Assembly: GCA_018816945.1 (NCBI GenBank) | Contig: JAHIVC010000073.1 | Span: 96,397-160,396 of the forward strand | DNA: 64,000 nt | Direction of reading: 5' to 3' | Source: Bacteroidota bacterium | Lineage (GTDB): Bacteria > Bacteroidota > Bacteroidia > Bacteroidales > GCA-2711565 | Shown: positions 39,847-48,656 of the stretch, one piece after another | How positions within the stretch are numbered: the first letter of the stretch is position 1 | Layout of the letters: the number at the start of each line of letters is the position of its first letter | Notes under the pieces: generated by a model | What the model saw: the letters and a program-made list of their open reading frames with translations, nothing else | What the model was told of the DNA's origin: nothing | The model's database searches: none | Program-made: the position numbers and the translations under genes

Positions 39847-40518
39847 GTGCCAAAAAATAAAATTAGGAAATTTCAAGAAAATCTCACATTTCCAAATCTC
39901 TTTCAAATAGAATATCATGATTTGATGGCCAACGGGTTTGGACTAAAAGGTAATTGGCATAATGCCTATTTCAAAAATCAGAACCCGATTATTCTGGAAC
40001 TGGGCTGTGGTAAAGGAGAATACACGCTGGGGTTAGCCAATAAATATCCTAATCATAATTATATTGGCGTGGATGTTAAAGGTGCAAGACTTTGGAGAGG
40101 TGCAAAGTCATCAATTGAACAAAACTTAACAAATGCAGCCTTTGTACGAACACAAATTGAAACCATTGATTATTATTTTGAGAAAAAAGAAATTAGTGAG
40201 ATATGGGTCACATTTCCAGATCCTCAACCAAAATCTCTCAAAACTCACAAAAGGTTAATTTCACCCAGATTTCTGGAAATTTACAAACGATTTCTTAAAC
40301 CTTGCGGGGTCATCCATCTAAAAACCGACAATCTAAATTTATTTGAATATTGCCTTGAAATGATTAAAACGGAAAAGCATGAATTAATTCTTCAAACAAA
40401 AGATCTTTATAATTCAGATATTGAGGAGGATGTTAAAATCATTCAGACCTATTACGAGACACGTTATCTTCGTGAAGGGAAAAAAATAAACTATTTAAAA
40501 TTTATTATGCATGAATGA
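39847..40518 (+). CDS. trmB: tRNA (guanine-N7-)-methyltransferase
   Basis: A 223-residue SAM-dependent enzyme that makes m7G46 in tRNA. ILELGCGKGEYTLGLA (about 50-65) is the SAM-binding motif, ARLWRGAK follows, and VTFPDPQPKSLKTHKRL is the TrmB signature. The start chosen is GTG at 39847 (gtgccaaaaaat); the next in-frame ATG would remove the first 25 residues, including conserved FPNLFQIEY. The stop overlaps the next gene by 8 bases, suggesting coupling. Identification is secure. Confidence 0.94.
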   Translation: MPKNKIRKFQENLTFPNLFQIEYHDLMANGFGLKGNWHNAYFKNQNPIILELGCGKGEYTLGLANKYPNHNYIGVDVKGARLWRGAKSSIEQNLTNAAFVRTQIETIDYYFEKKEISEIWVTFPDPQPKSLKTHKRLISPRFLEIYKRFLKPCGVIHLKTDNLNLFEYCLEMIKTEKHELILQTKDLYNSDIEEDVKIIQTYYETRYLREGKKINYLKFIMHE

Positions 40519-40846
40519 TGACATGCCTTTTTTCGAACAGGTTTACCAAGTTGCCCAACTAATCCCAACCGGAAGATTTACTACCTATGGTGCCATTGCA
40601 GCATATATCGGAAGTAAAGGCTCGGCCCGTATGGTTGGTTGGGCAATGAATGGGTCTCATCACGCAATTAAATCTATTCCTGCCCACCGTGTAGTTAACC
40701 GCAATGGGATGCTTACCGGCAAACATCATTTTGGGGACCCGACCTTGATGCAAAAATTACTTGAAAACGAAGGCATTCAAATAGCTAATGACAAAATCAT
40801 TGATTTTGAAAAATATTTCTGGGATCCAGCAAAAGAATTGCTTTAA
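40511..40846 (+). CDS. Alkyltransferase-like (ATL/MGMT-fold) DNA-binding protein
   Basis: A 111-residue protein with the C-terminal fold of O6-methylguanine-DNA methyltransferase: PTGRFTTYGAIAAYIG (19-34, HTH region), RMVGWAMNGSHH (40-51) and IPAHRVVNRNG (56-66). In active transferases the last motif is PCHRV; here the acceptor Cys is A58. Alkyltransferase-like proteins bind O6-alkylguanine lesions without repairing them and hand them to nucleotide excision repair. It overlaps trmB by 8 bases and precedes the Mrp gene. The lost Cys is seen directly; the repair role is family knowledge. Confidence 0.9.
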   Translation: MNDDMPFFEQVYQVAQLIPTGRFTTYGAIAAYIGSKGSARMVGWAMNGSHHAIKSIPAHRVVNRNGMLTGKHHFGDPTLMQKLLENEGIQIANDKIIDFEKYFWDPAKELL

Positions 40847-40917
40847 ATAACTCCAATCTCATCCGAATGTCTTAATTTTACCAAATCTAAATAAGAATAG
40901 TATTATTAAATACCAGT

Positions 40918-41952
40918 ATGCAAAAAGAAGCAATATTTGAGCAGTTGAAACAAATCATTTATTTCCCTAAACGGAATAATATTGTTGAGTTGAATATGAT
41001 TGAAAACTTACAAATGAGTGAAAGTGAAGTAAGTTTTAACCTTGTGTTTCCTGATTTGAACGATCCGGGCATTAAAATGATGGTGGAAAATTGTTCTGGC
41101 TTAATTAAGGAAAAATTCGGAGAAGCAATTCAGGTAAATGTCAATCCCATCGCACAAAAAAATAGTGGGGAAGGGCCCTTATCGGGTGTTAAAAAGATTA
41201 TTGCGATAGCTTCAGGTAAAGGTGGTGTAGGGAAATCAACCGTAGCAAGTAACTTAGCGATTGCCCTATCAAAATTAGGTAAGAAAGTGGCACTGCTCGA
41301 TGCCGATATTTATGGCCCATCCATGCCAATTATGTTCGGCTTGGAAAATGCGCAACCATCGGCCACTCAAGTAAACGGTAAAACAAAGGTATTGCCCATT
41401 GAAAAATATGGCATCAAAATTTTATCGATTGGTTTTTTTGTTAAAGCTGATCAGGCATTGATTTGGAGAGGCCCTATGGCTTCAAGTGCCTTAAATCAAT
41501 TATTCAATGATGCCGTTTGGGGAGAGATCGATTATATGCTGGTTGACCTTCCTCCCGGTACCAGTGATATTCATCTTACATTAACACAATCATACCCAAT
41601 AACCGGAGCAATAATTGTTACAACACCGCAGCAAGTAGCTATAGCTGATGTTAAGAAAGCAGTTGCCATGTTCAGGCAAGAAAAAATAAATGTGCCTGTT
41701 TTGGGAGTTATCGAAAATATGTCATATTTCACACCGATAGAATTACCTGACAATAAATATTACATCTTTGGGAAAGGCAATGCCGAAAATTTTGCGATAA
41801 ATTTAAACATCCCATTTTTAGGTGAAATCCCTTTAGTTGCTGCAATTGCTGAGTCGGGCGATAAAGGAAGTCCCATCGCAATGGACGGGAATGGCATCAT
41901 TGGGAAAGTTTATGCCCAATTAGCTAAAAATATTATTGAACAGACTTCATAA
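40918..41952 (+). CDS. Mrp/ApbC-type iron-sulfur cluster carrier P-loop ATPase
   Basis: A 344-residue protein. An N-terminal MIP18/DUF59-like domain (about 1-90, including PDLNDPGIKMMVENCSGLIKE) is followed by the ATPase with deviant Walker A IASGKGGVGKSTVASNLA and DADIYGPSMP. VDLPPGTSDIHLT is the switch region. Mrp proteins carry Fe-S clusters to apo-enzymes. The CxxC usually found after ENMSYF is absent (ENMSYFTPIELPDNKYYIFG), as I recall for other Bacteroidota. A NifU-like gene follows 75 bases later, which supports a joint Fe-S role. Confidence 0.92.
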   Translation: MQKEAIFEQLKQIIYFPKRNNIVELNMIENLQMSESEVSFNLVFPDLNDPGIKMMVENCSGLIKEKFGEAIQVNVNPIAQKNSGEGPLSGVKKIIAIASGKGGVGKSTVASNLAIALSKLGKKVALLDADIYGPSMPIMFGLENAQPSATQVNGKTKVLPIEKYGIKILSIGFFVKADQALIWRGPMASSALNQLFNDAVWGEIDYMLVDLPPGTSDIHLTLTQSYPITGAIIVTTPQQVAIADVKKAVAMFRQEKINVPVLGVIENMSYFTPIELPDNKYYIFGKGNAENFAINLNIPFLGEIPLVAAIAESGDKGSPIAMDGNGIIGKVYAQLAKNIIEQTS

Positions 41953-41992
41953 TACAATTTTTATTAAGACTTAATTTACAAATAGAATTTTA

Positions 41993-42000
41993 TACATTTG
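41993..42000 (+). promoter_or_regulatory. Candidate -7 element for the NifU-like gene
   Basis: TACATTTG matches TAnnTTTG 27 bases before the ATG at 42028. If real, the gene has its own promoter in addition to read-through from the Mrp gene. Confidence 0.4.
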
Positions 42001-42027
42001 CATTTTCAAATTTAAAAGTATTTTCCT

Positions 42028-42276
42028 ATGAGCGAAACTAATAAAGAATTAGAGCAGAAAGTAATAAATATCATTGATCAGGTTCGGCCTTATCTTCAAC
42101 AAGATGGTGGCGATATCAAGTTTGTAAACATTACCGACGACTTGGTTGTAAATGTAGAGTTGATGGGTGCTTGTGGTGCTTGTCCTTATAGCACAATGAC
42201 CCTTAAAAATGGCGTTGAATCTGCAGTTAAAAAAGCTTTACCCCAAATTAAATCAGTAGAAGCCATAAATCTGTAA
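42028..42276 (+). CDS. NifU-like iron-sulfur cluster scaffold, C-terminal domain type
   Basis: An 82-residue Nfu-type protein: IIDQVRPYLQQDGGDIKFVNI (14-34) and MGACGACPYSTMTLKNGVE (46-64) with the Fe-S ligands C49 and C52. Nfu proteins hold a 4Fe-4S cluster between two subunits and pass it on. It follows the Mrp gene on the same strand. Its stop is only 6 bases from the convergent nadE stop, so there is no room for a terminator between them. Confidence 0.94.
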   Translation: MSETNKELEQKVINIIDQVRPYLQQDGGDIKFVNITDDLVVNVELMGACGACPYSTMTLKNGVESAVKKALPQIKSVEAINL

Positions 42277-42282
42277 ACAAAT

Positions 42283-43923
42283 TTACGATAAATACTTTGC
42301 AACAATAGGCATTCTTCTGCCCATCCCAAAAGCTTTAGGCGACACCCTCAATATTGGGGGTGTTTGGTATCGTTTATATTCGGTGGTATTTACCATCTTC
42401 AGTGTGCGATCAACAATTTGCGCATCAAAACCCATCTTTTTCAAGTCTTCAGGACCTTTTCTGAGTTCGATATAATTATACAGAATTTGGTCTAATATCT
42501 TATAATCAGGCAATGAATCTGAATCTTTTTGATTCGGACGGAGTTCGGCAGAAGGAGGTTTGATAATTGTATTTTCCGGAATAATTTCTCTTTTCCTATT
42601 AATATAACGAGCCAGCTCAAACACTTCGGTTTTATAAACATCACCGAGTACTGAAATACCTCCGTTCATATCGCCATATAAAGTGCCATAACCCACGGCT
42701 GCTTCGCTTTTGTTCGAAGTATTAAGCAGTATTGACCCGAATTTATTTGACAAAGCCATTAAAATTACCCCTCTCACTCGTGCCTGAATATTTTCTTCGG
42801 CCAAATCAAAAGGTAAACCTTTAAATTGCTTACTTAAACTTTCTTTTATAGATATGTAAGAACTTTCGATGGGAATGACATCGAACTTACAATTTAAATT
42901 TAAAGCCAGCTGTTTTGCATCAGATATGGAATGATCGGAAGAAAACTGAGATGGAAGCAAAATCCCTGTAATATTTTCAGCACCCAGTGCTTCTGCTGCA
43001 ATAGCAGCAGTTACTGCCGAATCGATCCCTCCTGAAAGACCCAATATGGATTTTTTAAAACCCAGTTTATGAAAATAATTACGTACGCCCATTACCAAAG
43101 CTTCATGTATCAATTCAATTTTTGAAACAAACGGTGATAAAATAACATCAGTTTTAAATTCGATCACTTCATCTAGGTCGATTAGCTGAAGGTCTTCTGT
43201 AAAATAATTACACTCCTTAACCAACTCGCCATTAGCATTATATACCAATGATCCTCCATCAAATAATAGTTCCGTTTGTGCACCCACATGGTTAACGTAA
43301 ACTAAGGGTAGTTTATATTTTTTTACATTTTCAAGTAAAATTTCTTTTCGTGACGATGCCTGTAAATAATTAAATGGTGATGCGGCTATATTAATTATCA
43401 AATCAGGGTTGGATTTGTATAATTCGTCCATAGGATTTGCCGTATATAAAGGATTATCACCAACATTCCATAAATCTTCACAAATGGTCAAGGCAATTTT
43501 TTTCCCCATATATTCGATTGTTTTAAAAACGGTGGAGGGCTCAAAATAACGATATTCATCAAAAATATCATAGGTTGGCAACAAACCTTTATGATGAATG
43601 GAAACGATCTTTTTATTGCATATAAAAACAGCAGAATTATACAAGCGTTTACCTTTAACATTTATATTTCTACTCGGAGAGCCAATGATCACAGCTATAT
43701 TTTCGGTTTTCTGTGCAATTGATTCAATACTTGCCCAACATCTGTCAATATAATCATCAAATTCAAGAAAATCACGGGGTGGGTAACCCGATATAGCCAG
43801 CTCGGCGAATACAACTAACTCTGCTCCAAGGCTCCTGGATTGATCGATAGCCTTGAAAATTTTGTCAAGATTTTGATCGAAATTTCCGATGTGATAATTT
43901 AATTGGGCAATAGCTAATTTCAC
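42283..43923 (-). CDS. nadE: Glutamine-dependent NAD+ synthetase
   Basis: A 546-residue two-domain enzyme. Residues 1-260 are a nitrilase-type glutaminase with the Glu-Lys-Cys triad in VFAELAISGYP, HHKGLLPTYDIFDEYRYF and LTICEDLWN. Residues about 270-546 are the NAD synthetase with the PP-loop LGLSGGIDSAVTAA and TSNKSEAAVGYGTLYGDMNGG. Ammonia from glutamine amidates deamido-NAD+. It is 19 bases downstream of a barrel protein gene on the same strand. The nadE stop and the NifU-like gene's stop nearly touch. Identification is secure. Confidence 0.96.
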   Translation of the reverse strand: MKLAIAQLNYHIGNFDQNLDKIFKAIDQSRSLGAELVVFAELAISGYPPRDFLEFDDYIDRCWASIESIAQKTENIAVIIGSPSRNINVKGKRLYNSAVFICNKKIVSIHHKGLLPTYDIFDEYRYFEPSTVFKTIEYMGKKIALTICEDLWNVGDNPLYTANPMDELYKSNPDLIINIAASPFNYLQASSRKEILLENVKKYKLPLVYVNHVGAQTELLFDGGSLVYNANGELVKECNYFTEDLQLIDLDEVIEFKTDVILSPFVSKIELIHEALVMGVRNYFHKLGFKKSILGLSGGIDSAVTAAIAAEALGAENITGILLPSQFSSDHSISDAKQLALNLNCKFDVIPIESSYISIKESLSKQFKGLPFDLAEENIQARVRGVILMALSNKFGSILLNTSNKSEAAVGYGTLYGDMNGGISVLGDVYKTEVFELARYINRKREIIPENTIIKPPSAELRPNQKDSDSLPDYKILDQILYNYIELRKGPEDLKKMGFDAQIVDRTLKMVNTTEYKRYQTPPILRVSPKAFGMGRRMPIVAKYLS

Positions 43924-43942
43924 AATTTTACACCTTGTATTA

Positions 43943-44641
43943 TTAAAAAAGAAAGCTTACATAAATTTCAAAATAATTGTTGATCGCAATTTGGTTGATT
44001 GATGGATTAATCTTGTTCTCGTCTTTCAGTATATCGTTAATTCCGTTATTAAAATTTATCCCGGTAATTAACTTGTTTGATCCTCCTAAAGCGTACTCCA
44101 TTCCGGCCCCTACAATTACTGCATATCTTGCAAATTTTATTTCTTTATAAATATCATTTTCCTCATTGATCTGACCGGCATTCTCCGAAAGAAACTTATC
44201 CTTTGCATTTCCCGATAACAAGAAATTAAGTTCCAGCCCTACCTGTCCAAAGAACCGTTTTTTTGTATTTTCATTTGTTTTCATCCTAAAAATAAGAGGC
44301 AGACCTAAATACTTAAAATTATATAACCTGCTCATTTCTCCTTCAATAGGATTTCCCTCAATGGTTTTAAGGTCGGGATAAGTAAGTGCTGAACGGATCA
44401 TTGTAATATTCACTCCTGAATGGAGATCGTAGTTTTCCATAAGGTGAATTTCTGCAACGAGACCCCAACTAATCCCCGATTTTACGCCATCATAATTATA
44501 ACCATCAGAATTTGGTTTCATCCAACCAATATTGGGTGACAATTTCATCCCGAATAAAAATGGCTTTTCCTGAGCCAGGCTTTGACTAATTGTTGCCGAA
44601 ACTAAAATAAACAGCACAAATAATTTTTTTTTCATCCGCAA
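43943..44641 (-). CDS. PorT-like outer-membrane beta-barrel protein
   Basis: A 232-residue protein with a signal peptide (1-23, ending SLAQ). The strands FGMKLSPNIGWMKP, GISWGLVAEIHLMENYDLHSGVN, YLGLPLIFRMKT and GQVGLELNFLLSG are typical of the PorT/outer-membrane-protein beta-barrel family in Bacteroidota. It ends in an aromatic strand (YFEIYVSFLF), suited to BAM insertion. It precedes nadE by 19 bases. PorT itself belongs to the type 9 secretion group, but this family is large and no specific role can be assigned. Confidence 0.85.
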   Translation of the reverse strand: MRMKKKLFVLFILVSATISQSLAQEKPFLFGMKLSPNIGWMKPNSDGYNYDGVKSGISWGLVAEIHLMENYDLHSGVNITMIRSALTYPDLKTIEGNPIEGEMSRLYNFKYLGLPLIFRMKTNENTKKRFFGQVGLELNFLLSGNAKDKFLSENAGQINEENDIYKEIKFARYAVIVGAGMEYALGGSNKLITGINFNNGINDILKDENKINPSINQIAINNYFEIYVSFLF

Positions 44642-44957
44642 TCAATTAATATTTAACGAAATAAATTATAATTTAGTGATCTGATTTCTTAAATAATTCT
44701 ATTTTAAAATCCCAATACTAGCATTCAAGATACTGATAAGCAAATGTAATTAAATCAATATTAATACGCTATAATATTTGACAAAGATGATCGTTGTTAA
44801 TAACCTGTTATATATTTACTTTAGTTCTTATGAATTGACTATCTTTGTTAATGCAAATTTTTTTACATGTAATAATTCAAATATTATTTTTGAAACTATA
44901 AAAGTGAAGAAAAATAAATATTAATTAACCTCAAAAATTAACAAATCAAACAATATC
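44642..44957. promoter_or_regulatory. Divergent intergenic region between two barrel genes
   Basis: This 316-base AT-rich gap separates divergently transcribed barrel genes. TATCTTTG at 44840-44847 fits the TAnnTTTG -7 consensus for the plus-strand gene, leaving a 5' leader of about 110 bases. I see no coding region and no clear minus-strand promoter. Confidence 0.5.
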
Positions 44958-45554
44958 ATGAAAAAAGTTATTTTATTATTTGCAATTACTTTGCTAGCAA
45001 GTACTGCATTCTCGCAAATTTCATTCGGGCCAAAGATTGGCTATAACACATCTAAACTTTCCACAGACAAAAGCGAAATCAAATCTGATTTGCAAAGCAG
45101 CTTTCAGTTTGGGCTTTTTTTAAGATTAGGAACTAAAATATATGTTCAACCTGAAATTAACTGGGTAACTGAAGGTGGAACATTCAAATCTGAAATTGGA
45201 TTTTCGAATCCTTTTGAGAGTGATGTTAAACTAAACACTATTCAGATCCCATTCTTAGTAGGAGCTAAAGTCATTGATCTAAAACTACTTAATTTAAGGG
45301 TTTTTGCAGGTCCTACAGCATCTATTGTTACCGATAAAACCATTGAAGGCACAAATGATCTCGGAATACATGTTGATGATATCGAAGATTTAAATTGGGG
45401 CCTACAAGTTGGAGCTGGTGTTGATGTTTTAATGTTTACCCTAGATGTTCGATATAATATTGGATTAACCAAAGTTATAGGGGATGTAGACGGAAATACC
45501 TACGATTCAAAAAGTAATGGATTCACCGTTTCACTAGGTTGGAAGATTTTTTAA
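44958..45554 (+). CDS. Outer-membrane beta-barrel protein, porin-family/OMP_b-brl type
   Basis: A 198-residue protein with a signal peptide (1-19, ending TAFSQ) and a small beta-barrel: ISFGPKIGYNTSKL, SFQFGLFLRLGTKIYVQPEINWV, IPFLVGAKVIDLKLLNLRVFAGP and the terminal strand FTVSLGWKIF. This matches the eight-stranded barrel family common in Bacteroidota. Unlike the divergent neighbour it is shorter. A terminator follows directly. The function is unknown. Confidence 0.86.
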   Translation: MKKVILLFAITLLASTAFSQISFGPKIGYNTSKLSTDKSEIKSDLQSSFQFGLFLRLGTKIYVQPEINWVTEGGTFKSEIGFSNPFESDVKLNTIQIPFLVGAKVIDLKLLNLRVFAGPTASIVTDKTIEGTNDLGIHVDDIEDLNWGLQVGAGVDVLMFTLDVRYNIGLTKVIGDVDGNTYDSKSNGFTVSLGWKIF

Positions 45555-45578
45555 CTGAATGAGTACCTCGGTTTTCAG

Positions 45579-45608
45579 GATGCCAAATCATATGATTTGG
45601 CATCTTTT
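45579..45608 (+). terminator. Rho-independent terminator
   Basis: GATGCCAAATCAT (45579-45591) and ATGATTTGGCATC (45592-45604) form a perfect 26-base palindrome followed by TTTT. It lies 24 bases after the barrel gene stop. Confidence 0.85.
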
Positions 45609-45687
45609 GCTTACGTTAATCCTTCAGTGTGAAAAAACAAATAATGATTAACTTTTACTGTACAGTTTTTTATTAAAAATATTCTCC

Positions 45688-46689
45688 TTGAAATTTAAAA
45701 CGTTTTATATAATTGTTATTCTATTCTTACTTAATTCATGCAACAGTGAAAAGGAAAGAAAATTAGATTTTGATGTTTCGGGTATAAAACTAGCTGATTT
45801 TAGCATTGCACGCTACGAGCGTGATCTCTTCAACCTACAACCTGATCACATAAAGGAAGGCTTGCAAGTTATTCAACAAAAATATTGGATTTTTCTTGCT
45901 GCTGATCTGGAGGATACCACGAATTTGAACAAGATCGAAGATTTTATAACAGATCCTGAACTAATTAACGCATTTCAAGAAACAGAGAAGAAATTCCCTG
46001 ATCTAAATTCACTAACCTTTGAGCTAGGAAATGCTCTTAAATATTACAAACATTATTTTCCTGAAAACTTTATTCCTCAAGTTTTTACTTATGTCTCAGG
46101 ATATCAATATGAGTATCCTGTGCAAATTGCCGACAGTGCGGTTATCATTGGATTGGATGTTTATTTAGGCAACGATTTTAAAACTTACAGCCAAATCGGT
46201 ATTCCCCGATACAAAATTGAAAGGATGCAACCCAATTATATTTCCATTGATTGTATGAAAGAACTTGCCCTGCAATTACTACCTCCATCCCCAAAAACAA
46301 CTACATTTCTGGATGAAATAATTAACCTCGGGAAAGTCATGTATTTTCTGGATGCTACCTTGCCAAAGAAGGAAGAGTTTTTAAAAATTGGCTATAGTCC
46401 GGAACAGCTTAAATGGTGCTCGGAAAACGAAAGAAATTTGTGGGCCTTTATCATCGACAATCAGGTATTATTCAGCTCCGATAGTCAGATTATCAGAAAG
46501 TTTACAATCGACGGACCTTTTACTGCCGCTTTTTCTAAAGAAGCTCCTGCCCGCCTTGGCACATGGTTCGGATGGCAAATAGTCCGTTCATACATGAACC
46601 ATCATCCTGATATCACACTTGCTGAATTATTCAGGAATACAGACAACAATTTGATCTTTTCCCAATCCAAGTACAAACCACTTCAGTAA
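45688..46689 (+). CDS. gldB: Gliding-motility lipoprotein GldB
   Basis: A 333-residue lipoprotein with the lipidated Cys C18 in FLLNSCNSEK. The start is TTG at 45688; it gives a Lys-rich leader (MKFKTFYIIVILFLLNSC). The mature part matches GldB by pattern: ISIARYERDLF-like FSIARYERDLFNL, the YVSGYQYEYPV region, GLDVYLGNDF and PARLGTWFGWQIVRSYM near the C-terminus. GldB is needed for gliding in Flavobacteria and is found widely in nongliding Bacteroidota, so motility is not proven. A strong terminator precedes the gene, so it likely has its own promoter. Confidence 0.88.
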   Translation: MKFKTFYIIVILFLLNSCNSEKERKLDFDVSGIKLADFSIARYERDLFNLQPDHIKEGLQVIQQKYWIFLAADLEDTTNLNKIEDFITDPELINAFQETEKKFPDLNSLTFELGNALKYYKHYFPENFIPQVFTYVSGYQYEYPVQIADSAVIIGLDVYLGNDFKTYSQIGIPRYKIERMQPNYISIDCMKELALQLLPPSPKTTTFLDEIINLGKVMYFLDATLPKKEEFLKIGYSPEQLKWCSENERNLWAFIIDNQVLFSSDSQIIRKFTIDGPFTAAFSKEAPARLGTWFGWQIVRSYMNHHPDITLAELFRNTDNNLIFSQSKYKPLQ

Positions 46690-46725
46690 AAATTAATTCT
46701 TGCATTTCTGCGACATTTTAACTTT

Positions 46726-46759
46726 TTTGGTATTAAACTTTACCTGAATCTTAATTTTG
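46726..46759 (+). promoter_or_regulatory. Candidate promoter for the ComM/YifB gene
   Basis: TTTG (46726-46729), a 22-base spacer and TAATTTTG (46752-46759) match the Bacteroidota TTTG/TAnnTTTG promoter. The ATG is 11 bases downstream, implying a very short leader. Confidence 0.5.
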
Positions 46760-46770
46760 CAGGTTAAATT

Positions 46771-48309
46771 ATGCTCGTTAAAACATTCGGAAGCGCCATC
46801 ATTGGAATTGATGCCTTAACCATAACTATTGAGGTTGAAGTTGGTCAGGGTATCAATTTTTACTTAGTCGGATTACCTGATAGTGCGGTGAAAGAAAGTC
46901 AGCAAAGAATTGAATCGGCCCTATCTCAAGTTGGATATAAATACCCGGGGAGAAAAATTGTCATCAACATGGCCCCTGCCGATATCCGCAAAGAAGGTTC
47001 TGCCTATGATTTACCACTGGCCGTTGGAATTCTGGCAGCATCTGAACAAATTAAATCTGACCTTTTAAACGATTACATCATCATGGGAGAACTCTCACTT
47101 GATGGCAGCCTGAACCCCATAAAAGGAGCTTTGCCAATTGCTATTTCTGCTTTGGAAAATGGGTTTAAAGGGATTATTATTCCCAAAGCGAATGTATTAG
47201 AAGCTTCAATTGTCAGTAAGTTAGAAGTTCTAGGAGCCGAAAATATTACAGAAGTGATTGAGCATCTGGATGGAAAAACCCCAATCATCCCATCAATAAT
47301 TGACACCAGAAAAGAATTTTATTCGCAACTTAATCATTACGAGTTTGATTTTTCGGAAGTAAAGGGACAGGAAAACATAAAACGGGCACTTGAAATTTCA
47401 GCTGCCGGTGGGCACAATGCAATTTTGATAGGCCCACCCGGATCAGGAAAAACGATGTTGGCAAAACGAATGCCCTCCATACTTCCACCTTTGAACTTAA
47501 AAGAAGCTTTAGAAACCACTAAAATTCATTCGGTTGCAGGCAAAATGGGAAATCACAAAGGATTAATTACGGTTCGCCCTTTCCGTGCGCCCCATCATAC
47601 GATAAGCGATGCCGGTTTGGTTGGAGGAGGGTCCTTCCCTCAACCCGGTGAAATCACCCTGGCACAAAACGGTGTATTATTTTTGGATGAACTTCCAGAA
47701 TTTAAACGAACCGTTTTGGAAGTAATGCGACAACCCATGGAAGATCGTAATGTAACGATTTCACGTGCAAGGATATCAGTTGAATACCCGGCCAATTTTA
47801 TGTTGATTGCAGCTATGAATCCATGTCCTTGCGGGTATTACAACCACCCCGACCAGGAATGTGTTTGTGGACCGGGCATGGTTCAAAAATACCTGAATCG
47901 CATTTCCGGTCCTTTGCTCGACCGGATTGATATTCATGTTGAAGTAGTTCCTGTTCCGGTTGATACACTCTCCGATAATACTCCAAGCGAACTAAGTGAG
48001 TTGATACGTCAGCGTGTAATTAAAGCCCGAAAAATACAGGAAGTTCGTTTTACAGATAGTGAAAATACACATTGCAATGCTCAAATGTCGACCAAACAAT
48101 TAAGAGCGATTTGTAAGATTGACGATACAGGTCAACAACTTTTAAAAAATGCCATTAACAAATTGAATCTGTCTGCCCGTGCTTACGATCGTATCATCAA
48201 AGTTTCCCGCACTATCGCTGATTTGGAAGGACAAGAAGAAATACTGACCGAGCATTTGGCTGAAGCCATTCATTATAGAAGTCTTGACCGTGAAAGCTGG
48301 GGAAATTAA
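46771..48309 (+). CDS. YifB/ComM-family Mg-chelatase-like AAA+ ATPase
   Basis: The 512-residue length fits ComM/YifB. An N-terminal Lon-like S5-fold domain (about 1-170, GIDALTITIEVEVGQGINFYLVGLPD) precedes the AAA+ core with Walker A LIGPPGSGKTMLAKRMP, Walker B GVLFLDELPEF and FRAPHHTISDAGLVGGG. A C-terminal Mg-chelatase domain contains a CPCGYYNHPDQECVCGPGM zinc-like Cys cluster. ComM is a hexameric helicase that drives branch migration in natural transformation. A promoter-like sequence sits just upstream and a tiny zinc-ribbon gene 39 bases downstream. Confidence 0.95.
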   Translation: MLVKTFGSAIIGIDALTITIEVEVGQGINFYLVGLPDSAVKESQQRIESALSQVGYKYPGRKIVINMAPADIRKEGSAYDLPLAVGILAASEQIKSDLLNDYIIMGELSLDGSLNPIKGALPIAISALENGFKGIIIPKANVLEASIVSKLEVLGAENITEVIEHLDGKTPIIPSIIDTRKEFYSQLNHYEFDFSEVKGQENIKRALEISAAGGHNAILIGPPGSGKTMLAKRMPSILPPLNLKEALETTKIHSVAGKMGNHKGLITVRPFRAPHHTISDAGLVGGGSFPQPGEITLAQNGVLFLDELPEFKRTVLEVMRQPMEDRNVTISRARISVEYPANFMLIAAMNPCPCGYYNHPDQECVCGPGMVQKYLNRISGPLLDRIDIHVEVVPVPVDTLSDNTPSELSELIRQRVIKARKIQEVRFTDSENTHCNAQMSTKQLRAICKIDDTGQQLLKNAINKLNLSARAYDRIIKVSRTIADLEGQEEILTEHLAEAIHYRSLDRESWGN

Positions 48310-48348
48310 TTAATAAAGTACTATCCACAAAATACTTAGATTAAGCAA

Positions 48349-48501
48349 ATGAAAATGAAGAAGAAACAAGAAACGGCAGACAAAAAAGAAATTTTTAAGT
48401 GTTACAGATGTAGATACATTTTAGATGAATTTACAAAATATTGTCCCCGCTGCGAAGAAGAGCAATTACAGATTTTAATGCAGCCTTATATTGAAAAGTA
48501 A
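48349..48501 (+). CDS. Small zinc-ribbon protein (50 aa)
   Basis: I translated this short frame by hand: ATG at 48349, stop TAA at 48499-48501. It encodes 50 residues with a Lys-rich start and two knuckles, CYRC (18-21) and CPRC (32-35), an 11-residue treble-clef or zinc-ribbon spacing. It follows the ComM/YifB gene by 39 bases on the same strand and may be co-transcribed. No specific function is known to me; nucleic-acid binding is possible. Confidence 0.6.
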   Translation: MKMKKKQETADKKEIFKCYRCRYILDEFTKYCPRCEEEQLQILMQPYIEK

Positions 48502-48541
48502 TGCAATATGATATCTTGAGAAGCTTCCAGTATTATATGCA

Positions 48542-48600
48542 AAACCATTGTTGTGCGAGGTTTCCAAACCATTGTTGTGCGAAGTTTAGAAACTTCGCAC
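48542..48600 (+). repeat. Left REP cluster of the RAYT element
   Basis: AAACCATTGTTGTGCGAGGTTT (48542-48563) is repeated with one change at 48566-48587, a 24-base period. The second copy runs into a palindrome: GTGCGAAGTTT (48577-48587), AG, AAACTTCGCAC (48590-48600). The same palindrome occurs right of the transposase at 49255-49278. Confidence 0.85.
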
Positions 48601-48656
48601 CGAATAGAAAGTAGACCTTGTCTACTTAAAATCTTGATACCGAAAAGAAAAATCAC

